Shown here piece by piece: positions 34,531 through 46,684 of a stretch of 64,000 nucleotides of DNA; position 1 is the first letter of the stretch; the number at the start of each line of letters is the position of its first letter. The position numbers and the translations under genes were made by a program. The notes under the pieces were generated by a model, which did no database searches, was not told the origin of the DNA, and saw only the letters and a program-made list of their open reading frames with translations. This DNA is from Anastatus disparis (Eukaryota; Arthropoda; Insecta; Hymenoptera; Eupelmidae): assembly GCA_017163975.1 (NCBI GenBank), contig JAFFSR010000249.1, positions 8,208,001 to 8,272,000 of the forward strand, read 5' to 3'.

Positions 34531-37500
34531 TCTATTACATTTCTCTTTAAATTGCCGGTCTAATAACTTTTAGGCCAGCTGATTTGGAATGCGATTGTTT
34601 TAAGGAAACTCTAGAGAATCATTCTGCATGATTTTTATATCAAAGTTATAATCAGTATAATAATGATACATAAAAAATTCAAAAAAATTGAGATAATTAG
34701 ATAAATTTTCAACATTTTTCTTTAAATTTCCGATATAATAACTTTTGGGCCAGCTGTTTCGGCATGCATTTGTCTCAAGGATACTCGAGAGAATCAATTT
34801 GCATGATTTTCATATCAAAGTTATAATTAGTAAAATAATTATACAATAAAAAATCAAAAAAATTGAGATAATCAGATAAATTTCCAACATTTCTCTTTAA
34901 ATTTCAGATATAATAACTTTCGGGCCAGCTGTTTTAGAATGCATTTGTCTCGAGGATACTCGAGAGGATCAATTTGCATGATTTTCATATCGAAGTTATA
35001 ATTAGTAAAATAATTATACATTAAATATTCAAAAAATTGAGAAAATTAAATAAATTTCCAACATTTCTCTTTCAATTGCCGGTCTAATAACTTTTGGGCC
35101 AGCTGATTTGGAATGCGATTGTTTTGAGGAAACTCTAGAGAATCATTCTGCATGATTTTTATATCAAAGTTATAATCAGTATAATAATTATACATAAAAA
35201 ATTCAAAAAAATTGAGATAATTAGATAAATTTTTAACATTTTTCTTTAAATTTCCGATATAATAACTTTTGGGCCAGCTGTTTCAGAATGCATTTGTCTC
35301 GAGGATACTCGAGAGAATCAATTTGCATGATTTTCATATCAAAGTAATAATTAGTAAAATAATTATACATTAAAGATTCAAAAAATTGAGAAAATTAGAT
35401 AAATTTCCAACATTTCTCTTTAAATTGCCGGTCTAATAACTTTTGGGCCAGCTGATTTGGAAGGCGATTGTTTTAAGAAAACTCTAGAGGATCATTCTGC
35501 ATGATTTTCATATCAAAGTTATAATCGGTATAATAATTATACACAAAAAATTCAAAAAAATTCAGAAAATTAGATAAATTTCCAACATTTCTCTTTAAAT
35601 TTCCTATATAATAACTTTTGGGCCAGCTGTTTCGGAATGCATTTGTCTCGAGGATACTGTAGAGAATCAATTCGCATGATTTTCATATCAAAGTTATAAT
35701 CGGTATAATGATTATACACAAAAAATTCAAAAAAATTCAGAAAATTAGATAAATTTCCAATATTTCTCTTTAAATTGCCGGTCTAATAACTTTTGGGCCA
35801 GCTGATTTAGAACGAGATTGTTTTAAGAAAACTCTAGAGGATCATTCTGCATGATTTTTATATCAAAGTTATAATCAGTATAGTAATTATACATAAAAAA
35901 TTCAAAAAAATTGAGAAAATTAGATAAATTTTCAACATTTTTCTTTAAATTTCCGATATAATAACTTTTTGGCCAGCTGTTTCGGAATGCATTTGCCTGA
36001 ACGATACTCTAGAGAATCAATTCGCATGATTTTCATATCAAAGTTATAATCGGTATAATGATTATACACAAAAAATTCAAAAAAAATCAGAAAATTAGAT
36101 AAATTTCCAACATTTCTCTTTAAATTGCCGGTCTAATAACTTTTGGGCCAGCTGATTTAGAACGAGATTGTTTTAAGAAAACTGTAGAGGATCATTCTGC
36201 ATGATTTTTATATCAAAGTTATAATCAGTATAGTAATTATACATAAAAATTCAAAAAATTGAAAAATTGAGAAAATTAGATAAATTTCCAACATTTCTCT
36301 TTAAATTTCCGATATAATAACTTTTGGGCCAGGTGTTTCGGACTGCATTTGTCTGAAGGATACTCTAGAGAATCAATTCGCATGATTTTCATATCAAAGT
36401 TATAATCGGTATAATGATTATACACAAAAAATTCAAAAAATTCAGAAAATTAGATAAATTTCCAACATTTCTCTTTAAATTTCCTATATAATAACTTTTG
36501 GGCCAGCTGTTTCGGAATGCATTTGTCTCGAGGATACTGTAGAGAATCAATTTGCATGATTTTCATATCAAAGTTATAATTAGTAAAATAATTATATGTT
36601 CAAAATTCAAAAAATTGAGAAAATTAGATAAATTTCCAACATTTTTCTTTAAATTGCCGGTCTAATAACTTTTGGGCCAGCTGATTTGAAATGCGATTGT
36701 TTTAAGAAAACTCTAGAGAATCATTCTGCATGATTTTTATATCAAAGTTATAATCAGTATAGTAATTATACATAAAATATTCAAAAAATTGAGAAAATTA
36801 GATAAATTTTCAACATTTCTCTTTAAATTGCCGGTCTAATAACTTTTGGGCCAGGTGTTTCGGACTGCATTTGTCTGAAGGATACTCTAGAGAATCAATT
36901 GGCATGATTTTCATATCAAAGTTATAATTGGTATAATGTTTATACACAAAAAATTCAAAAAAATTCAGAAAATTAGATAAATTTCCAACATTTCTCTTTG
37001 AATTTCCGATATAATAACTTTTGGGCCAGCTGATTTTGAAGGAGATTGGTTTAAGAAAACTGTAGAGGATCATTCTGCATGATTTTTATATCAAAGTTAT
37101 AATCAGTATAGTAATTATACATAAATAATTCAAAAAAATTGAGAAAATTAGATAAATTTCCAACATTTCTCTTTAAATTTCCGATATAATAACTTTTGGG
37201 CCAGCTGTTTCGGAATGCATTTGTCCGAAGGATACTCTAGAAAATCAATTTGCATGATTTTCATATCAAAGTTATAATCGGTATAATGATTATACACAAA
37301 AAATTCAAAAAAATTCAGAAAATTAGATAAATTTCCAATATTTCTCTTTAAATTGCCGGTCTAATAACTTTTGGGCCAGCTGATTTAGAACGAGATTGTT
37401 TTAAGAAAACTCTAGAGGATCATTCTGCATGATTTTTATATCAAAGTTATAATCAGTACAGTAATTATACATAAAAAATTCAAAAAAATTGAGAAAATTA

Positions 37501-40500
37501 GATAAATTTTCAACATTTTTCTTTAAATTTCCGATATAATAACTTTTTGGCCAGCTGTTTCGGAATGCATTTGTCCGAAGGATACTCTAGAAAATCAATT
37601 TGCATGATTTTCATATCAAAGTTATAATCGGTATAATGATTATACACAAAAAATTCAAAAAAATTCAGAAAATTAGATAAATTTCCAACATTTCTCTTTA
37701 AATTGCCGGTCTAATAACTTTTGGGCCAGCTGATTTAGAACGAGATTGTTTTAAGAAAACTGTAGAGGATCATTCTGCATGATTTTTGTATCAAAGTTAT
37801 AATCAGTATAGTAATTATACATAAAAAATTCAAAAAAATTGAGAAAATTAGATAAATTTTCAACATTTTTCTTTAAATTTCCGATATAATAACTTTTGGG
37901 CCAGCTGTTTCGGAATGCATTGGTCTGAAGGATACTCTAGAGAATCAATTCGCATGATTTTCATATCAAAGTTATAATCGGTATAATGATTATACACAAA
38001 AAATTCAAAAAAATTCAGAAAATTAGATAAATTTCCAATATTTCTCTTTAAATTGCCGGTCTAATAACTTTTGGGCCAGCTGATTTAGAACGAGATTGTT
38101 TTAAGAAAACTCTAGAGGATCATTCTGCATGATTTTTATATCAAAGTTATAATCAGTATAGTAATTATACATAAAAAATTCAAAAAAATTGAGAAAATGA
38201 GATAAATTTTCAACATTTTTCTTTAAATTTCCGATATAATAACTTTTTGGCCAGCTGTTTCGGAATGCATTTGTCTGAAGGATACTCTAGAGAATCAATT
38301 CGCATGATTTTCATATCAAAGTTATAATCGGTATAATGATTATACACAAAAAATTCAAAAAAAAATCAGAAAATTAGATAAATTTCCAACATTTCTCTTT
38401 AAATTGCTGGTCTAATAACTTTAGGGCCAGCTGATTTAGAACGAGATTGTTTTAAGAAAACTCTAGAGGATCATTCTGCATGATTTTTATATCAAAGTTA
38501 TAATCAGTATAGTAATTATACATAAAAAATTCAAAAAAATTGAGCAAATTAGATAAATTTTCAACATTTTTCTTTAAATTTCCGATATAATAACTTTTGG
38601 GCCAGCTGTTTCGGAATGCATTGGTCTGAAGGATACTCTAGAGAATCAATTCGCATGATTTTCATATCAAAGTTATAATCGGTATAATGATTATACACAA
38701 AAAATTCAAAAAAATTCAGAAAATTAGATAAATTTCCAATATTTCTCTTTAAATTGTCGGTCTAATAACTTTTGGGCCAGCTGATTTAGAACGAGATTGT
38801 TTTAAGAAAACTCTAGAGGATCATTCTGCATGATTTTTATATCAAAGTTATAATCAGTATAGTAATTATACATAAAAATTCAAAAAAATTGAGAAAATTA
38901 GATAAATTTTCAACATTTTTTTTTAAATTTCCGATATAATAACTTTTGGGCCAGCTGATTTAGAACGAGATTGTTTTAAGAAAACTCTAGAGGATCATTC
39001 TGCATGATTTTTATATCAAAGTTATAATCAGTATAGTAATTATACATAAAAAATTCAAAAAAATTGAAAAATTCAGATAAATTTTCAACATTTTTCTTTA
39101 AATTTCCGATATAATAACTTTTGGGCCAGCTGTTTCGGAATGCATTTGTCTGAAGGATACTCTAGAGAATCAATTCGCATGATTTTCATATCAAAGTTAT
39201 AATCGGTATAATGATTATACACAAAAAATTCAAAAAAATTCAGAAAATTAGATAAATTTCCAACATTTCTCTTTAAATTTCCTATATAATAACTTTTGGG
39301 CCAGCTGTTTCGGAATGCATTTGTCTCGAGGATACTGTAGAGAATCAATTTGCATGATTTTCATATCAAAGTTATAATTAGTAAAATAATTATATGTTCA
39401 AAATTCAAAAAATTGAGAAATTAGATAAATTTCTAACATTTTTCTTTAAATTGCCGGTCTAATAACTTTTGGGCCAGCTGATTCTGAATGCGATTGTTTT
39501 AAGAAAACTCTAGAGGATCATTCTGCATGATTTTTATATCAAAGTTATAATCAGTATAATAATTATCCATTAAAAATTCAAAAAATTGAGAAAATTAGAT
39601 AAATTTTCAACATTTTTCTTTAAATTTCCGATATAATAACTTTTGGGCCAGCTGTTTCGGAATGCATTGGTCTGAAGGATACTCTAGAGAATCAATTCGC
39701 ATGATTTTCATATCAAAGTTATAATCGGTATAATGATTATACACAAAAAATTCAAAAAAATTCAGAAAATTAGATAAATTTCCAATATTTCTCTTTAAAT
39801 TGTCGGTCTAATAACTTTTGGGCCAGCTGATTTAGAACGAGATTGTTTTAAGAAAACTCTAGAGGATCATTCTGCATGATTTTTATATCAAAGTTATAAT
39901 CAGTATAGTAATTATACATAAAAAATTCAAAAAAATTGAGAAAATTAGATAAATTTTCAACATTTTTTTTTAAATTTCCGATATAATAACTTTTGGGCCA
40001 GCTGATTTAGAACGAGATTGTTTTAAGAAAACTCTAGAGGATCATTCTGCATGATTTTTATATCAAAGTTATAATCAGTATAGTAATTATACATAAAAAA
40101 TTCAAAAAAATTGAAAAATTCAGATAAATTTTCAACATTGTTCTTTAAATTTCCGATATAATAACTTTTGGGCCAGCTGTTTCGGAATGCATTTGTCTGA
40201 AGGATACTCTAGAGAATCAATTCGCATGATTTTCATATCAAAGTTATAATCGGTATAATGATTATACACAAAAAATTCAAAAAAATTCAGAAAATTAGAT
40301 AAATTTCCAACATTTCTCTTTAAATTTCCTATATAATAACTTTTGGGCCAGCTGTTTCGGAATGCATTTGTCTCGAGGATACTGTAGAGAATCAATTTGC
40401 ATGATTTTCATATCAAAGTTATAATTAGTAAAATAATTATATGTTCAAAATTCAAAAAATTGAGAAATTAGATAAATTTCCAACATTTTTCTTTAAATTG

Positions 40501-40870
40501 CCGGTCTAATAACTTTTGGGCCAGCTGATTCTGAATGCGATTGTTTTAAGAAAACTCTAGAGGATCATTCTGCATGATTTTTATATCAAAGTTATAATCA
40601 GTATAATAATTATCCATTAAAAATTCAAAAAATTGAAAAAATTAGATAACTTCCCAACATTTCTCTTTAAATTTACTATATAATAACTTTTGGACCAGCT
40701 GATTCGGAATGCATTTGACTCAAGGAAAGTCTTGAGAATCTGTTTGCATGATTTTTATATTAAAGTTACAATTTATTAAATAGTTACAAATCAATAATTC
40801 CGAAAAATTGATAAAATCTTGAAAATTTTGAGGTTAATAAACAAAATAATTATAGTCATTACTTTTGGGC
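34530..40870 (-). repeat. About 174-bp satellite array, right arm (about 36 units)
   Basis: Same unit as the left arm in reverse ('aacttttgggccagctg'). Alternating unit types give a dimer of about 349 bp through much of the arm. The block around 39085-39348 recurs at 40132-40395, exactly 1,047 bp away (six units), with one amino-acid-level difference over 87 codons. This marks a recent local duplication. Confidence 0.9.
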
Positions 40871-41200
40871 CAGCAATTATACGACGCGATGATCTTTAGA
40901 AATTATTAAGGGATTAATTCTATTGATTTTTGTGCTAATCTAATCATTGATAAAGTATTAATATTTATTAAGTGTGGTAATCTGCGATTTTCTAAAGTTT
41001 GGTTATTTTATTGTTTAAACTTTTATTATTAAAGATAATTGATTACTTAGTTCTATGTATTGCTAAAAATACATGATTCATTATTATTTAACATTATTTG
41101 AGTGATATTTGGTAGAAATGAGAGTATAAAAAGTTTCGGGTCCCTCATGCTTCTACGCCTATGTACGGCGGATAGGTTCAGCGGGTAGCTTCAGCTTCAT

Positions 41201-41831
41201 CTATAATAACAGACGTTCTCCATTCGTCTGGTAGTCCTCTTAAAAAGGCTTCTAATGCTAATACTTGTAGCTGAGGCGTTTGATCGATCCTTCGTTCAGC
41301 TTCTCCTAAATCTTCTCTTACTGCAGCTTGAGCAAGGTTTACTAAATAAGTTAGACGGCCATGATATTCCCGTACGTTTTCGTTTTGACCCATACACGCA
41401 TTGGCCAGAGTTTGTATATAATAACTGTATGATCTGCTTGGGGCAAATCTACTCTTCAAATGTTCTTTTAATTCGTTTATCGTATTAAAAGTTTGTCCTA
41501 ATATGGAATGCCGTGCTTTACCCTTCAATTTAGCTATTATAGATCTTAGAAGTAATCTCTCTTGTGCAGGAGGAATTAATTGTCTTCCATTTTCAATGTC
41601 TTGTATAAAATCCTTCAACGGCGGATTCGTACCGTCGAAATATGGAATATGAACTGTTGCTGCCTGCATAGTGAAACTAGTAGCTAACGAGGTCAGAGCA
41701 TCATGTGAAGTATTCAGATGTTCTAAAATTTGGATGCTTCCATCCGCTTGTTCTCGTGCTTGGAATTCTGCTAAAGCGTTGTTACGTTCCGTAGCATCTT
41801 TTATTTGCATTATTTCTTGTGAAGTAGCCAT
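41201..41831 (-). pseudogene. gag: gag, 5' part, cut by the foldback
   Basis: Gag starts at ATG 41831 (MATSQEIMQIKDATERN), 332 bp inside the 5' LTR. PYFDGTNPPLKDFIQDIENG and FLRGLPDEWR fit the capsid-like region of Gypsy gag proteins: an 'F.G....L..F' start, then a helical region ending in '...F..GL.......'. Coding sequence ends at the 9-bp target duplication (41201-41209), beyond which the open frame reads a few codons of the foldback and stops. The rest of gag lies 10.84 kb away at 30349. Gag would form the particle shell. Confidence 0.85.
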
Positions 41832-42143
41832 TTTGTCTAGTTATTAGAATTATTCTCTTTTGGTGTAATATAAATTTAAATTACCTTAATATTGAATCAG
41901 TTAACTAATTAAACTCTTATGAATCAAACTACCTGAGTGTAGTGCAATCTTTATTAATTTATGGCTTATAGATTAAAATTTTATAAATATATATAACTTG
42001 TTACTTCACTGTATGACAATTGTATATGTCGCAAATATGAAGTTTTATGAAGTATTAATTTTATAAAGTATTATTTATTTTTAATTAATCAAGTAATTTA
42101 TGATTTATAAAGTTTATTTAAGCAAGTGACAAGTCTTACTGGT
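41832..42143 (-). other. Leader between 5' LTR and gag
   Basis: About 310 bp of AT-rich sequence between the primer-binding site and the gag ATG in the element's sense. No open frame was seen. Confidence 0.6.
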
Positions 42144-42161
42144 TCCCCACAAGGGATGCCA
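42144..42161 (-). other. Primer-binding site
   Basis: Read on the minus strand, TGGCATCCCTTGTGGGGA starts two bases after the 5' LTR edge. Starting with TGG next to the LTR, it would pair with the CCA end of a tRNA. Which tRNA I cannot tell. Confidence 0.75.
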
Positions 42162-42163
42162 TT

Positions 42164-42990
42164 TGTTACGACCGGACTAGGTTCGGTCGTTGAGTTCTTA
42201 ACAAAAATTATTTATTTTCGCTGGGAACCAGTCTACCGTCCCAGGACTTACCTTGTCCCTTGCTGATATATTGGTTTTAATAATAACTCGTTGGAATGCT
42301 CACAAGTATAATTCTTAAATTGAATTTTTCTTGATCTCTATTGATTGTAGAAATTTAAATTGGATCTAATTTTGATCAAAACTTATGTTTCTCAACATTT
42401 ATTTATCTGTATAATAGTTAACGTAACTTTCATTTGAGCGTAACCGATGGTCACATTTCCTCAGTGCAACAGAAATCACGTATTCCTGAAGCGTAACCAA
42501 AGTGACGCTTAAGAACGTAACCGAAGTGACACTTTAGAGCGTAACCAAAGTGACGCTTAATAGTGTAACCAAAGTGACACTTAATAGCGTAACCAGAATG
42601 ACGCTTAGGAACGTAACCAAAGTGACACCTAAGAACGTAACCAAAGTGACACTTTAGAGCTTAACCAAAGTGACGCTCAGGAACGTAACCCAAGTGACAC
42701 TTAAGAACGTAACCAAAGTGACGCTTAGGAACGTAACCCAAGTGACACTTAAGAACGTAACCAAAGTGACGCTTAAGAACGTAACCAAAGTGACACTTTA
42801 GAGCGTAACCAAAGTGACACTTCAAAGCGTAACCAAAACTTCGAATTTCTGAAATAGATGAAATGAAAATATAACGATAATTATACCCAAAATTCGTATT
42901 TAATTAAATGTTATGATCAATATCTTAATAATAATATTAACAATACTTGTGCATATCCACGAGTTATAAATTTATGAATATTTATTATGC

Positions 42991-43051
<61 letters not shown>

Positions 43052-44166
43052 AACATTTAAGTTATAAAAGAAAAAGGATTATATATATATTTTCATAAAT
43101 TAAATGATTTACAAACTTTATTTTAATTAGTTTTTATTTAATTCAAGATTTTTTCTTATATCTTACTGTTAGGTTCTTATTCTAAATAATAGTCTAACAA
43201 CAATTATCTTTATTTGTTATGAAGAAAAATAGTTATATGATCTTATATCAATTTCTAAGTATTAACTAAGATTATTTATATAATTTTACTATCCTTACTT
43301 GCTGATTTACGCTTTAATTTCTATTAGTTTAATTTATAAATTTCGTTGGTATAAATAACTCACAAAATTAGGAGAGAAAGAGAAGAAATTGACTCCAATT
43401 CGATAGTCCTGACGTTTCTATACTCAGACTCCTTAAACTACACGGTGAGAAAGTCCGTGGCAAGAATGATTGGTTCCTTCCTCAATTGCTTGAACACAGG
43501 TTATATTCTGGTCAGCGGCACAATTGTCTCTCAAGATATTTTATTTATAGAATTGGTGTTGAACGTATTTTCCTTTTTCTTTCAAGGTAAAGTTCCACAG
43601 ATTTTGATATCACACAAGATTAATTATCTTAATATTATTAATGAATTAGGCTTCTAGGCTAATTATTTATATGGTTCAAATTTCTAAACCTTAAAAATTT
43701 ATAACTTATTTTTCTAACACTGATTCTAATTACTCAGTGGACCAGCAGAGCCGACTATTGCGGGTGCTGTCTTATTATGACAAAAGGCGACTTGCTAGAC
43801 CTCCAGGTTGTTTTTATAACCTTGTGTCCGGGCAATTGGAGATGGATCGTCCAATCAAACTTCGACGTGTATTCGAATTCATCAAGAAAATCGTCAAGAA
43901 GTTCATTAGCCTGCTTGCTAATGAAATTCCTAATTTATTTCCTTCTCTGTCTCTCCTTCACACTTTCGTACAATTTGAGAGTTTTCGCAATAAAAATGTT
44001 GATAAGTGCTGACTCGGTACATCGCATGGAACTGATTTTGAATTAAAGCTTTGAAATAGTTGAAACTTAATTTTTTTTTATAATTTACTATCGTTGTTTT
44101 AAAAATAAAAAAAAATGTTTTAATAATTTCTAATTAAATTTAAGGGTAGTTCCATGGGATGTAACA
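42164..44166 (-). repeat. 5' LTR of the giant retroelement (2,003 bp)
   Basis: Partner of 10593-12528, bounded TGTTAC...GTAACA. It is 67 bp longer, mostly because its 24-bp array has 15 units instead of 12. Over the stretches compared by eye, substitutions are only about one to two per hundred bases, which indicates a young insertion. The TA tract is at about 42996-43047. Confidence 0.92.
42436..42845. repeat. 24-bp tandem array in the 5' LTR, 15 units
   Basis: 'gtaaccaaagtgac' or a one-base variant recurs at exact 24-bp steps from 42493 to 42829. It carries three more units than the other LTR and lies on the gag-proximal side of the LTR. Confidence 0.9.
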
Positions 44167-44170
44167 CAAA

Positions 44171-44449
44171 AAAAAGCAATAAACCCAAATTCGATAGTTG
44201 GACCAAAAAAAAGTGTTTTGTGCCCTTAAGTGTACATATTTATTGTTATATCAAATGAAATATTAAATGAATGATTTTTTGTTATAACAAGAATTTCAAA
44301 TAGTACTAGGGGGCAAACGCGCCAACCCCCATCTTGCTTTTATAACTTTAAAAAATATCCAAGAATTTGCAATTTTTTAAAATAATTTTAATTATTCGAA
44401 AGTTTTTTTTAGCTGAATCTTTAATGATCTTTTAATGAATCTAATCATC
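44171..44449. other. Short spacer between two LTR elements
   Basis: AT-rich with no gene. A fragment at 44205-44345 ('aaaaaaagtgttttgtgccc', later 'ccaacccccatcttgc') may be the remnant of a small element, but no paired ends were found. Confidence 0.35.
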
Positions 44450-45289
44450 TGTGAAGTCCTGACTTTACACCAGGACCATGTTGTGTATTATGAGAGCTAC
44501 GTATATATGTTTTATTATATTATTAAATAAAGAATAAAGTTTATAATTGATTTATAAACGTCTTATCGAATGTTAGTCTAGTGGTAGAAAGACTCTACCA
44601 ATTTTAATTGATTTGAATCGCTGTCACGATTAAATATACTTGAATTTTGAAAGATATATAATTGTAATAATCTTACTATGATTCAGCTAAGTAGATACAG
44701 GCAGACAGTAAATAAGTACACTTGATTTAATAATTTAATTATAGAGATGTCGGTGTTTTTTTACAAAATTAAATAAAAATTAAATTAAATTTATAAAGAC
44801 TATATTTAAGTGTTGGATTTAGATTTAACAAAATTTAAATTTAATAATATTAAACTTCAATTCAGCTTTTTCAAAATGACATTTTTAACCCTATACTTCA
44901 AATAAAATCGTGAAATTAATAATTATTTATATAATTAAACTTCACGATGATAACAGGATAATTAGCTAATTGTAAAAAAAATATTGTCACCTATTATTCA
45001 TCTATTATAAATCTTTAACTTACATGTTATCATATATCGTTATATACAAAACTTAAAACTAGCTATTACTAAGTTAATTACAAGCTTAAATTCAGCAAAT
45101 TTTCAGCTATTTCAAAGCTCAAATTTAGCTTAATTTAGTTATTCCCTAGCTAATTACAAGCTTAAATCCAGCTAAATTTAACGCTGTAATGTAGGTCCAA
45201 AAATAAGGGGCACATTTCTGACGATGACAGCGATAGCAGCGGCGATATACTTTCAATAGTATAGAGAGAATATAATATAAAGAGATCTA

Positions 45290-45555
45290 GAATGCAGCTA
45301 AAATTCAGTTGAAATCAAATCAATATTTACCTAAAATTGCATAAAATTACTATAAATTTTAGCTAAATTTCAGCTAATTTCCATCTGAATTTTGCATAAA
45401 TTTAGCTAATTTTAACATTAAATTTAGCTAACTTTTGATTTAATGTAACTAACTTTTATGTAATTTTATCAGACTTTAGCTAACTTTTAGCTAATTTTTA
45501 GCTAACTTTTAACTGAATTTTAGTTAGATTCCAGCTAAATTCTAGATAACCAAGG
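45290..45555. repeat. Simple repeat of TTTTAGCTAAC-like units
   Basis: About twenty imperfect copies of an 11-bp AGCTAA-centred unit, for example 'cttttagctaatttttagct'. Irregular spacing. Noncoding. Confidence 0.7.
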
Positions 45556-45694
45556 ACAAATTCAATTCTTATACACAGCGGCAGCGGCGTACAGTAAGGA
45601 ATATCACTTTTTTTTGTTCAAAAACCTAATATCTCAAGATTAAAACGTCCGAATTGGATGAAATTTAGTATGCGTATAGTTCACGTGATAGAAA

Positions 45695-45780
45695 GTGCGG
45701 TGGCGTAATGGATAGAGCTCTTGCCTCCAACGCGGAGGGCATGGGTTCGAATCCTGGCCAGGTACCTCTAACTTTTTTTT
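45695..45780 (+). ncRNA. tRNA-like SINE head or tRNA pseudogene
   Basis: The internal Pol III promoter is intact: A box TGGCGTAATGG (45701-45711) and B box GGTTCGAATCC (45744-45754), with a T-run terminator at 45773-45780. The cloverleaf is not good: the 5' and 3' ends do not pair into a 7-bp acceptor stem and the anticodon arm is irregular. This fits a tRNA-derived SINE better than a functional tRNA. Sequence to about 45950 may be its body. Confidence 0.6.
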
Positions 45781-46684
45781 CGAAAGAAAATTAGTGTATG
45801 TGCCATTTATATCGCGACTCTCAAAAATCCGACCTCATTGGGTATCGGTTGATTGTTGGTCACAAAAGTGGCTGACCATCCATCGGTAGTCAAAGTTTTT
45901 GGAATGGTAGGTCTGACAGTCTAGCCTGATGTAATGTGTTACGTTACAGCGTATCTTTTATATTACTTTTTAATTTATAACTTATAAATATCTTTTTATT
46001 AACATGATATTGATGAACTAATTAAACAGTCATCGAACAATAAAAGAATGTGTTAACCTAAGCAGTAAAGAAACTTTAAGTTAGTTAAGTTGATATAAAG
46101 CAACGAAATTCGTTGACTTCGAAATTATTAAATCATAAAACAAGCAAGATCCATTTATTACTTAATGAAATTATGTCAAGATAAATCTTATAAAAGCCGA
46201 CTGAAATTGACGACAGTGGGCACTTCCCCACGATCATTGTTGGTACCAAGTCATAAATCCTGTAATTCAAATTCAAATTCAAATAAAGTTATTGTATTCA
46301 ATATTAATTATTTTATAAGTGTCTAATAAATATCTTAAAAGTTACTTATATTCGATTCAAGTCATATTTCAAATCGTGCCTATATCTATTTCTTATCTGT
46401 CTGTATCCAGCCTTCATCTACTTAAATCAATCAAAGTAAGAATATTCAATTTATATATTCTCTATTCAAGTACTCGAAATAAATATTCTTCAATATATTT
46501 CAATTGTGAGAACGGTTTACTCAATTAAACATTGGTGGAGTTCATTTCACCACTAGATTATACATATATTTATCTTTCATAATTATAATTTAATAATTAA
46601 TTTAATTATTTCAAATTAATTCAAATTCATATTTAAAATCATCATACACTTTTACTTAGTTCTTGTGAAAGCCAGGACTTAACA

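Larger units (their letters stand above)
30359..41200. mobile_element. 10.84-kb foldback element filled with satellite, inserted in gag
   Basis: The ends are inverted copies: 'atgaagctgaagctacccgc' at the left and its reverse complement at the right. The match continues for about 330 bp of non-satellite sequence (30359-30690 and 40870-41200) and then into satellite arms. It is flanked by 9-bp duplications, as expected for Mutator-superfamily and Drosophila Foldback-type elements. Nearly all the interior is about 174-bp repeats, in one orientation to about 34530 and inverted after that. No transposase or other gene is present, so it is non-autonomous. Open frames of 65-87 residues inside it are repeat artefacts. 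Confidence 0.9.
10589..44170 (-). mobile_element. Giant Gypsy-type LTR retroelement with env (33.6 kb with insert)
   Basis: Two near-identical LTRs (10593-12528 and 42164-44166), each bounded TGTTAC...GTAACA, are flanked outside by the same 4-bp CAAA (10589-10592 and 44167-44170). This is the mark of a single integration. A polypurine tract abuts the left LTR and a TGG-starting primer-binding site abuts the right LTR, so the element reads on the minus strand. Gag, protease, RT, RNase H, integrase and env follow in the order usual for env-bearing Ty3/Gypsy elements (errantivirus-like). Without the 10.84-kb foldback in gag it would be about 22.7 kb, far larger than typical 7-9 kb relatives. The extra length is mainly the roughly 9 kb between env and the 3' LTR, plus a long segment in pol. 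Several stops and frameshifts make this copy defective. Confidence 0.9.
44450..46684 (+). repeat. LTR of the second retroelement (about 2.2 kb)
   Basis: It starts 'tgtgaagtcctgactttaca' and ends with the inverted match 'gtgaaagccaggacttaaca', a terminal inverted repeat of about 20 bp. The sequence directly after, 'ttttggttccggtac', is typical of the base just inside an LTR. The interior includes an AGCTAA-rich simple repeat and a tRNA-like insertion, so the original LTR was shorter. Confidence 0.65.

Noticed and set aside
32913..40395. Many 65-87-residue open frames in the foldback
   Set aside because: They recur with the 174-bp satellite and differ with the repeat type. No evidence of coding.
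45695..45771. Functional tRNA gene
   Set aside because: A and B boxes and a terminator are present, but the ends do not pair into an acceptor stem and the anticodon arm is irregular.
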